Positions 7,163-12,508 of a DNA stretch of 12,508 nucleotides are shown here, piece by piece. The notes under the pieces are model-generated. The model saw only the letters and a program-made list of their open reading frames with translations, made no database searches and was not told where the DNA came from. Positions within the stretch are counted from its first letter, which is position 1, and each line of letters starts with the position of its first letter. Both the position numbers and the translations under genes were made by a program. This stretch comes from an uncultured Brevibacterium sp. (GTDB lineage: Bacteria; Actinomycetota; Actinomycetes; Actinomycetales; Brevibacteriaceae), in NCBI GenBank assembly GCA_902489215.1, contig CABTZE010000048.1, forward strand, positions 1 to 12,508, in the 5' to 3' direction.

Positions 7163-7798
7163 ATGGCTTGGGATATCGAACACCTGGGTTTTGCACCCGA
7201 ATTCGTTGACTACAGAGAAGCGCTGGAAGTCCAAAGGCGGACGCACGCTGATGTTGTCGGCGGCAAGAAGAACTCCACTTTCCTCGTGCTGGAACACTCC
7301 CCCGTCTACACAGCGGGCAAACGCACTGAAGACCACGAACGCCCCCGCGACGGCACGGAAGTCATCGACATCGACCGAGGCGGAAAGATCACCTGGCACG
7401 GTCCGGGGCAGCTGGTCATCTACCCCATCTACCGCCTGAATGACCAAAAAGAGGTCCGCCTTTTCGTCGACCAAATCGAAAAAGCGGGAATCGAACTGCT
7501 CGCCGAGTACGGAATCACCGCGCAGCAGGTTGAGGGTCGTTCCGGTGTGTGGATCACCGAGGGCCAGGGACCGGACAGGAAGATCCTCGCGATCGGCATC
7601 CGCATTCACAACGGTGTTGCGATGCACGGACTGGCTTTGAACTGCTCGAACGAGCTCGCCGGCTTTGAAAACATCATCCCCTGCGGCATCCCTGACGCCG
7701 CGACCACTAGCATTTCCATCGAAACCGGCACCCAAACAACTCCTGAACAGGCTGCCCCGCGCCTGCTGGAGCTGCTGGACAAGCACATCACCGCCTGA
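7163..7798 (+). CDS. lipB: Octanoyl-[acyl carrier protein]:protein octanoyltransferase
   Basis: Transfers octanoyl from acyl carrier protein to the lipoyl-domain lysine, the first step of lipoate synthesis in the cytosol. The 211 aa carry HSPVYTAGK (45-53), RGGKITWHGPGQL (72-84), catalytic Lys140 in RKILAIGIRI, an MHGLALN segment and catalytic Cys174 in IIPCGI. All expected residues are present. The ATG at 7163 gives the usual N-terminus (MAWDIEHLGF). An upstream in-frame GTG at 7121 would add 14 residues unlike the family. No Shine-Dalgarno is visible, so translation may be leaderless. lipA follows after 20 bp, in the same operon. Its nearest clients in the window are the two lipoyl lysines of the E2 encoded upstream. 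Confidence 0.95.
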   Translation: MAWDIEHLGFAPEFVDYREALEVQRRTHADVVGGKKNSTFLVLEHSPVYTAGKRTEDHERPRDGTEVIDIDRGGKITWHGPGQLVIYPIYRLNDQKEVRLFVDQIEKAGIELLAEYGITAQQVEGRSGVWITEGQGPDRKILAIGIRIHNGVAMHGLALNCSNELAGFENIIPCGIPDAATTSISIETGTQTTPEQAAPRLLELLDKHITA

Positions 7799-7818
7799 TC
7801 CCCACGAAAGGCCAGGAC

Positions 7819-8862
7819 ATGACCATCGCCCCGGAAGGACGCAAGCTGCTGCGAGTGGAAGCTCGCAATTCGCAGACTCCCATTGAAGACAAGCCGAAGT
7901 GGATCAAAGCGAAAGCCAAGATCGGCCCCGCGTTCTCGGAACTGAAATCGCTTGTCCGCACGGCCGGTCTCAACACCGTGTGTGAGGAAGCGGGCTGTCC
8001 CAATATCTTTGAGTGCTGGGAGGACCGCGAAGCCACGTTCCTCATCGGCGGCGAGCAGTGCACCCGCCGCTGCGACTTCTGCCAGATCGACACCGGCAAA
8101 CCGGCAGACTTCGACGCTGACGAGCCGCGTCGCGTTGCTGAATCCGTCAAGACAATGGGTCTGCGCTATTCGACCATCACCGGTGTTGCGCGCGATGACC
8201 TGGATGACGGCGGCGCGTGGCTGTACGCCGAAACTGTCCGCCTTATCCACGAAATCGACCACGGTGACGGGCACGGCACGGGTGTTGAGCTTCTGATCCC
8301 GGACTTCAACTCCGACGACGACCAGCTCGCCGAAGTCTTCTCATCGCGCCCGGAAGTGCTCGCGCACAACATCGAGACCGTCCCGCGCATCTTCAAGCGC
8401 ATCCGCCCCGGATTCCGCTACGAGCGTTCACTGTCGGTCATTACGAAGGCTCGTGAGGCTGGCCTGGTCACGAAGTCGAACCTCATCTTGGGCATGGGCG
8501 AAACGAACGATGAAGTGGTCGAGGCCATGAAGGACCTGCACGAGGCCGGCTGCGACCTGCTGACGATTACGCAGTACCTGCGTCCCAGCTCCCTGCACCA
8601 CCCCATTGAGCGCTGGGTCAAGCCGCAGGACTTCGTGGAGCTGCGCAACATCGGCGAAGAAATCGGCTTTGCCGGCGTCATGTCCGGTCCGCTTGTCCGT
8701 TCGTCCTACCGCGCGGGCCGTCTCTGGGCCCAGGCTATGCGCCGTCGCGGCCAGGAGATCCCGGCTCATCTGGCCCATCTGGACAACGACGCTCCTGCGC
8801 GTCAGGAGGCGCAGGCCGTGGTGGATACGTTTGGACCGGGCGAAGAGGTAAAATTCACCTGA
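7819..8862 (+). CDS. lipA: Lipoyl synthase (radical SAM)
   Basis: Inserts two sulfurs at C6 and C8 of the protein-bound octanoyl group, completing lipoate. The 347 aa have both iron-sulfur sites: auxiliary-cluster cysteines 55, 60 and 66 (CEEAGCPNIFEC) and radical-SAM cysteines 81, 85 and 88 (CTRRCDFC). The C-terminal RSSY (294-297) supplies the serine ligand of the auxiliary cluster. AAAGG (7807-7811) lies 7 nt before the ATG. Length is slightly above that of E. coli LipA, as in other actinobacteria, with a short Arg-rich and acidic tail. It is co-transcribed with lipB, and the DUF4191 gene follows after 46 bp. Confidence 0.97.
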   Translation: MTIAPEGRKLLRVEARNSQTPIEDKPKWIKAKAKIGPAFSELKSLVRTAGLNTVCEEAGCPNIFECWEDREATFLIGGEQCTRRCDFCQIDTGKPADFDADEPRRVAESVKTMGLRYSTITGVARDDLDDGGAWLYAETVRLIHEIDHGDGHGTGVELLIPDFNSDDDQLAEVFSSRPEVLAHNIETVPRIFKRIRPGFRYERSLSVITKAREAGLVTKSNLILGMGETNDEVVEAMKDLHEAGCDLLTITQYLRPSSLHHPIERWVKPQDFVELRNIGEEIGFAGVMSGPLVRSSYRAGRLWAQAMRRRGQEIPAHLAHLDNDAPARQEAQAVVDTFGPGEEVKFT

Positions 8863-8908
8863 CGTACGATTGATCGTCCACTGACCGCATAACAAGCAGA
8901 AAAGCAGA

Positions 8909-9646
8909 ATGTCACAGACTGAAGAACCCCGCCGCGGACTTTTCCGTCGGCGCCCCAAGGACCCTTCGAAGCCCGGCCGCATCGGTCAGATGCGTCAGGT
9001 CTTCAAACTTGCCCGCAAGCACTTCCCCGCTGTCCCCTGGCTCATGCTCGCAGCGATTCTAGGGCTGGGCGGCATCGGCTTCCTCGTGGGGTTCTTCCTG
9101 CTGCCGCCGGTGTGGCTGTGGACCATCATCGGTCTGCTGGGTGGTCTGACGCTCGCCATCTTCATTCTCGGCCGCTATGCCGAGACCGCGGCCTTTGCAG
9201 AAATGAAGGACCAGCCCGGCGCCTACGGTGCTGTGCTGAACACCATTCGCCGCAGCTGGCTTGCCGACGACCAGCCGGTCGCCGGCGACCCGCGCACCAA
9301 GGACCTGGTCTTCCGCGCCACCGGCCGAGGTGGAGTCGTGTTGGTTTCGGAAGGTCCGGCTGGCCGTGTGTCTAAGCTGCTCGCCAAGGAGCAGAAGCGT
9401 CACGAGCGCATCCTTCCTTCCGTTCCAGTGCACGTCATTCAGGGCGGTGAAGGAAAGAACCAGGTTCCCATGAATCGTCTGGTGTCGACGGTGTACAAAC
9501 TGCCGAAAAAGCTCACCAAGGCTGAAGTGCTTCAGGTGCGCAAGCGTTTGGCGGCTCTGGGCACTATGTCGACGAACCAGCCGATTCCCAAGGGCATGGA
9601 TCCTAACCGTGCTCGTCCCAACCGCCGAGCTCTGCGGGGACGCTGA
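8909..9646 (+). CDS. DUF4191 family two-helix membrane protein
   Basis: Function unknown; the family is actinobacterial and habitually sits next to lipA (Rv2219 is the mycobacterial example, from memory). The 245 aa start with a basic cytoplasmic segment (residues 8-38). A hairpin of two membrane helices follows (about 44-65 and 68-88), joined by a very short turn (PPVW), so both ends should lie in the cytoplasm. The soluble part (90-245) has AYGAVLNTIRRSW, a block ending VLVSEGP with KLLAKEQKRHERI after it, and a basic C-terminal tail ending in RALRGR. No cysteines or catalytic motif are evident. The ribosome binding site is poor (AAGCAG just before the ATG), suggesting translation coupled to lipA or low expression. 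A clear terminator closes the unit 12 bp after the stop. Confidence 0.88.
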   Translation: MSQTEEPRRGLFRRRPKDPSKPGRIGQMRQVFKLARKHFPAVPWLMLAAILGLGGIGFLVGFFLLPPVWLWTIIGLLGGLTLAIFILGRYAETAAFAEMKDQPGAYGAVLNTIRRSWLADDQPVAGDPRTKDLVFRATGRGGVVLVSEGPAGRVSKLLAKEQKRHERILPSVPVHVIQGGEGKNQVPMNRLVSTVYKLPKKLTKAEVLQVRKRLAALGTMSTNQPIPKGMDPNRARPNRRALRGR

Positions 9647-9658
9647 TCTCAAACACTG

Positions 9659-9690
9659 AAAAGCGCCGACCAGTGTGGTCGGCGCTTTTT
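9659..9690. terminator. Strong intrinsic terminator, probably bidirectional
   Basis: 14-bp perfect stem AAAAGCGCCGACCA (9659-9672) / TGGTCGGCGCTTTT (9676-9689) with loop GTG and a run of five T. On the other strand the four A become a T run, so it may also end the RDD transcript. Confidence 0.92.
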
Positions 9691-9782
9691 GTGTGCTCAA
9701 GACTTCACCGCTGATGCGGTCTGCTTCCCGGTCGCGGTGGGGTTCAGGTAAACGGTTCTCTGTCATCCAACGACATACTTGG

Positions 9783-9820
9783 CTGAGCGGCACGCCCGAC
9801 CGGGTGGTGCCTTATCTCAG
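9783..9820 (-). other. Imperfect hairpin directly after the RDD stop codon
   Basis: Nested pairs CTGAG/CTCAG (9783-9787, 9816-9820), GGCAC/GTGCC (9789-9793, 9807-9811) and CCC/GGG (9795-9797, 9802-9804) around loop GACC, with small bulges. There is no T run, so this is more likely a 3' stabilising structure than a terminator. The remaining spacer at 9691-9782 shows nothing I can name. Confidence 0.35.
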
Positions 9821-10255
9821 TCAGATGCGCACGACGGCAGTGTCCGCTGCGAGGTCGTGCAGGCCGCGATTGTCCGGGTTGTACAGAAGCCCGGGGATGA
9901 TCAGCAGCTGCAGCGCAATCCGGACGAGCAGCCGGAGGGGGTTGGGGCGGCGTCCGTGGCGATTGATGATGCGCACGCCGCAAATGCGCTGCCCGATCGT
10001 GTAGCCCAGCAGGGACTGCAGAAGAAGAGATTCGATGATGAAGAGGAGGTGCGGGGCGAACATGAAGTCCGGCGCAAGCCACCGTGCGATGAGGGCGCAC
10101 AGCGCCCAGTCAATGCAGAGACTTCCAACCCTGCGGATCAAAGATGCGATTGAGCCCGGCCCGGTTTCGGGAAGACCGAGGCGCTGCCCCGCGTAGGTCC
10201 CCTCTTCGAGCTTCGGGCCCTGAAGCCACGAACCTAAACTGTCTCTGTCGAACAC
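9821..10255 (-). CDS. RDD family membrane protein
   Basis: Small integral membrane protein of unknown transport or accessory role; 144 aa. An N-terminal soluble motif (GSWLQGPK...YAGQRLGLPETGPGSIA) is typical of the actinobacterial RDD protein next to glnA. RRVGSLCIDW (41-50) carries the family Arg and Asp, and GLHDLAADT (131-139) the conserved final Asp. Membrane helices are likely near 44-61, 66-85 and 105-123. The start is taken as GTG at 10255: family members begin just before xDRxxLGSW, and longer versions would run into glnA. No Shine-Dalgarno is seen; a TACACT -10 element 7 nt upstream suggests a leaderless mRNA. Divergent from glnA with 79 bp between starts. Confidence 0.85.
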   Translation of the reverse strand: MFDRDSLGSWLQGPKLEEGTYAGQRLGLPETGPGSIASLIRRVGSLCIDWALCALIARWLAPDFMFAPHLLFIIESLLLQSLLGYTIGQRICGVRIINRHGRRPNPLRLLVRIALQLLIIPGLLYNPDNRGLHDLAADTAVVRI

Positions 10256-10262
10256 GCAAACG

Positions 10263-10268
10263 AGTGTA
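10263..10268 (-). promoter_or_regulatory. Candidate -10 element of the RDD gene
   Basis: TACACT on the minus strand ends 7 nt before the GTG start, so transcription would begin at or next to the start codon. No good -35 is visible. Confidence 0.35.
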
Positions 10269-10273
10269 GCCGC

Positions 10274-10279
10274 TAAGAT
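10274..10279 (+). promoter_or_regulatory. Candidate -10 element of glnA
   Basis: TAAGAT (TAnnnT type) would give a leader of about 50 nt before the glnA start at 10335. The matching -35 is weak. It sits back to back with the RDD -10 element, only 5 bp away. No convincing nitrogen-regulator operator was recognised. Confidence 0.35.
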
Positions 10280-10324
10280 GAAGACACCGGCGGCCAGTAC
10301 CGCACCGTCGCGACGACTCAATAC

Positions 10325-10329
10325 AGGAG
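10325..10329 (+). promoter_or_regulatory. Shine-Dalgarno site that decides the TTG start of glnA
   Basis: AGGAG, 5 nt before the TTG at 10335. It supports the TTG over the upstream in-frame ATG at 10278, which overlaps the candidate -10 element. Confidence 0.75.
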
Positions 10330-10334
10330 AAAAG

Positions 10335-11759
10335 TTGTTTTCCACCGCAAGCGAGCTCGTTTCGTATATTCGCGACAACGAGATCGATTTCGTCGACATC
10401 CGATTCTGCGACCTTCCCGGCGTAGTTCAGCACTTCAATCTTCCCGGCAAGGCCTACACGGAAGAAGTGATTGAAGAAGGCCTGCTCTTCGACGGTTCGT
10501 CCATCCGCGGCTTCCAGTCGATTCACGAATCCGACATGAAGCTCATCCCGGACGTGACGAGCGCCTACATCGATCCGTTCCGCAAGGCCAAGACGCTCGT
10601 GGTTATCCACTCGATCGTGGATCCTTTCACGAACGAGCCCTACTCGCGTGACCCCCGCCAGGTAGCTGCTAAAGCTGAGGCCTACTTGAAGTCGACTGGT
10701 ATTGCCGACACGGTGTTCATCGGCGCCGAAGCCGAGTTCTACCTCTTCGACTCAATCCGCTACGACAATTCAACCCGCACCAGCTTCTACGAAATCGACT
10801 CGCTTGAAGCTGTCTGGAACACCGGCGCTGAAGAAGACGGCCACAACCTCGGCTACAAAACTCCTCACACCAGCGGCTACTTCCCCGTTCCTCCGCGCGA
10901 TAAATTCGCAGACATCCGCGACGAAATGTCGCTGACTCTCGAACAGATCGGCTTCGAAATGGAGCGCGCGCACCACGAAACCAGCACCGCCGGTCAGCAG
11001 GAGATCAACTACAAGTTCGACACCTTGAAGAAGGCCGGCGACCAGCTGCTGGACTTCAAGTACGTCATCAAGAACGTCGCTGTTGCGAACAACAAGACCG
11101 CCACGTTCATGCCGCGTCCGCTTCTTGGCGATGCCGGCGCCGGTATGCACTGTCACCAGTCGCTGTGGAAGGACGGCAAGCCGCTGTTCTACGACGAAAC
11201 CGGCTACGCCGGCCTGTCGGATCTTGCTCGCTGGTACATCGGCGGTCTCATTGAACACGCCGGTGCTGTTCTTGCGTTCACCAACCCGACCATGAACTCC
11301 TACCGTCGTCTGGTTCGCGGTTTCGAGGCGCCGATCAACCTGGTCTACTCGGCTCGCAACCGTTCGGCTGCCATCCGCATTCCGATCACCGGTACGTCGC
11401 CGAAGGCCAAGCGCCTTGAGTTCCGCGCACCCGACCCATCGGGCAACCCGTACCTGTCCTTCTCGGCTCAGCTCATGGCCGGTCTTGACGGAATCAAGAA
11501 CCGCATCGAACCGCCGGAGCCGATCGACAAGGACCTCTACGAGCTTCCGCCGGAAGAAGCCGAGAACATCAAGATGGTTCCGAACTCTCTCGAAGGTGCC
11601 CTCGAAGCTCTCGCGGAAGACCACGAGTTCCTCATGGAAGGCGATGTCTTCACCCAGGACCTCATCGAAACCTGGATCAACTACAAGTACGAAAAAGAAA
11701 TCGACGTTGCACGTCTGCGTCCGACGCCGACGGACTTCGAACTGTACTTTGATCTCTGA
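10335..11759 (+). CDS. glnA: Glutamine synthetase, type I
   Basis: Makes glutamine from glutamate, ammonia and ATP; the main ammonium-assimilation enzyme, a cytosolic dodecamer. The 474 aa match the usual length of actinobacterial GlnA1. The N-terminal beta-grasp domain holds FCDLPGVVQHF and LFDGSSIRGF (51-60). The catalytic domain has metal ligands Glu132 and Glu134 in GAEAEFYLFD, MHCHQSLW with His272, and NPTMNSYRRL, RNRSAAIRIP and EFRAPDPSGNPYL. KDLYELPPEE places the adenylylation Tyr at 402, so this is the GlnE-regulated I-beta form. The start is TTG at 10335, preceded by AGGAG; the family N-terminus (MFxTAxEL) begins exactly there. An in-frame ATG at 10278 would add 19 unrelated residues. 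Convergent with its modifier gene glnE, with a terminator between. Confidence 0.97.
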   Translation: MFSTASELVSYIRDNEIDFVDIRFCDLPGVVQHFNLPGKAYTEEVIEEGLLFDGSSIRGFQSIHESDMKLIPDVTSAYIDPFRKAKTLVVIHSIVDPFTNEPYSRDPRQVAAKAEAYLKSTGIADTVFIGAEAEFYLFDSIRYDNSTRTSFYEIDSLEAVWNTGAEEDGHNLGYKTPHTSGYFPVPPRDKFADIRDEMSLTLEQIGFEMERAHHETSTAGQQEINYKFDTLKKAGDQLLDFKYVIKNVAVANNKTATFMPRPLLGDAGAGMHCHQSLWKDGKPLFYDETGYAGLSDLARWYIGGLIEHAGAVLAFTNPTMNSYRRLVRGFEAPINLVYSARNRSAAIRIPITGTSPKAKRLEFRAPDPSGNPYLSFSAQLMAGLDGIKNRIEPPEPIDKDLYELPPEEAENIKMVPNSLEGALEALAEDHEFLMEGDVFTQDLIETWINYKYEKEIDVARLRPTPTDFELYFDL

Positions 11760-11775
11760 TCGTCGCCTGTGATGT

Positions 11776-11810
11776 GAATGGCCCGGCATCTGCCGGGCCA
11801 TTCGCGTTTT
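11776..11810. terminator. Intrinsic terminator between convergent glnA and glnE
   Basis: 12-bp stem GAATGGCCCGGC (11776-11787) / GCCGGGCCATTC (11792-11803) with loop ATCT, then GCGTTTT. It can act for glnA and, less well, for glnE. Confidence 0.88.
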
Positions 11811-11843
11811 GTCAGTCGGAGCTGGTCCAGCTGAGCGTGTACC

Positions 11844-12484
11844 TCAGTCGGTGGGGTCGTCTCCGTAGAAGATGACTTCCATTGTCGAACGCGCCCAGCG
11901 GGTGACCCGCAAATAGTCATCGACCAGCAGCTGCGCGCTTCCCTGCGGGTAGCCCATGAGCCTGGCCGCGGCTTCGAGTTCGCGGATGTCGCTGGGCAGG
12001 CTGTCGCTGGGCTTGCCCCTGTACATCGTGATGGCGTTGCGGACTTCGGTGGCCATGAGCCAGGCGGTGCGCAGCACCTCGTGATCGGATGCCGACACAA
12101 GCCCCTCATCACGTGCAGCGGCCAGGGCGGGCAGCGTCGAGGTTGTACGCAGTCCGGGGTACTCGGCGGCGTGCTGCAGCTGCAGCAGCTGCACAGTCCA
12201 CTCGACATCGCTCAGCCCGCCGGTTCCCAATTTCACGTGCTGACGGCGGTCAGCACCGCGCGGGAGTCGTTCGTCTTCCATCCGCGCTTTGAGCCGACGC
12301 ACCTGCATGGTGGAGCGCACCGGCAGAATCTGCGGATAGCGCAGAGGGTTGATCATGTCGACGTAGTCGCTCATGAGGTCGTTGTCACCGGCTATCGGGC
12401 GGGCACGCAGGAGCGCTTGTGCTTCCCAGGGTTCGCTCCACGCTTCGTAATAGCGCCGATAGGACTCAAGCGTTCGGACATAGG
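11844..12484 (-). CDS. glnE: Glutamine synthetase adenylyltransferase, C-terminal part
   Basis: Bifunctional enzyme that adds AMP to, or removes it from, the glutamine synthetase tyrosine. Only the last 212 residues are present; the full protein is typically near 1000 aa. They belong to the C-terminal adenylylating half: YRRYYEAWSEPWEAQALLRARPIAGD, then KLGTGGLSDVEWTVQLLQLQ with the nucleotidyltransferase Asp, and the final helical region rich in LMATEVRNAITMYRGK. The visible reading frame stays open until the adapter sequence at 12485, so the truncation is a contig end, not a broken gene. An internal ATG at 12374 is not the real start. Convergent with glnA, as in mycobacteria. Confidence 0.95.
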
Positions 12485-12508
12485 AGATCGGAAGAGCACA
12501 CGTCTGAA
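12485..12508 (+). other. Illumina TruSeq adapter remnant (not genomic)
   Basis: The final 24 bases start AGATCGGAAGAGC and continue as the standard TruSeq read-1 adapter to the window end. The match is exact over all 24 bases as I know the adapter. It breaks the glnE sequence at the contig end and should be trimmed. Confidence 0.97.

Noticed and set aside
10278..10334. ATG-initiated N-terminal extension of glnA
   Set aside because: The 19 extra residues do not match GlnA, and the ATG overlaps the likely -10 element; the TTG at 10335 has the ribosome binding site.
10256..10399. 48-residue N-terminal extension of the RDD protein
   Set aside because: It would overlap glnA by 65 bp and remove the intergenic region; the family motif starts right after the GTG at 10255.
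1..12508. CRISPR arrays, insertion sequences, tRNA or rRNA genes, prophage or restriction genes
   Set aside because: No spaced short repeats, transposase motifs, cloverleaf or rRNA sequence was seen on either strand; all bases are covered by core genes and short spacers.

Overview
This window looks like part of the core chromosome of a high-GC Actinobacterium, with GC around 60% by eye and a third codon position rich in C and G. Gene content and order match a block conserved across the phylum. From memory, the closest well-known parallel is the M. tuberculosis stretch pepB - dlaT - lipB - lipA - DUF4191 gene - RDD gene - glnA1 - glnE (about Rv2213 to Rv2221c). lpdA lying directly upstream of the E2 gene, and the type of protein between E2 and lipB, suggest a Micrococcales member (Micrococcaceae-like). 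That placement is an inference and was not searched.

Layout. Bases 1-529 hold the 5' part of pyrD (minus strand, running off the left edge), divergent from pepA (M17 leucyl aminopeptidase). After a GC-rich hairpin come lpdA (dihydrolipoamide dehydrogenase, E3) and sucB/aceF-type E2 with two lipoyl domains; they lie 24 bp apart and are probably co-transcribed. A strong bidirectional terminator separates E2 from a convergent membrane protein of unknown role on the minus strand. That protein has a degenerate kinase-like N-terminal region, a basic stretch, one membrane helix and an NTF2-like extracytoplasmic end. Divergent from it are lipB and lipA (lipoate biosynthesis), then a two-helix DUF4191 membrane protein and a terminator. 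Next is a convergent RDD-family membrane protein, then glnA (glutamine synthetase I) divergent from the RDD gene, a terminator, and finally the 3' part of glnE (glutamine synthetase adenylyltransferase) on the minus strand, convergent with glnA.

How the genes work together. LipB and LipA make the lipoyl cofactor on the two E2 lipoyl lysines (Lys43 and Lys171), and LpdA reoxidises it, so cofactor synthesis, its carrier and its recycling enzyme sit together. GlnA carries the tyrosine (Tyr402) that GlnE adenylylates, so the enzyme and its modifier are also neighbours. PyrD and PepA are general metabolism.

Limits and oddities. The last 24 bases (12485-12508) are Illumina TruSeq adapter, not genome, so glnE is cut by an assembly artefact. 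No mobile element, CRISPR array, tRNA or rRNA was seen, and no stretch over 300 bases lacks a gene. The least characterised element is the pseudokinase-like membrane protein at 5578-7038. I found no clear evidence of a wholly new multi-gene system here.
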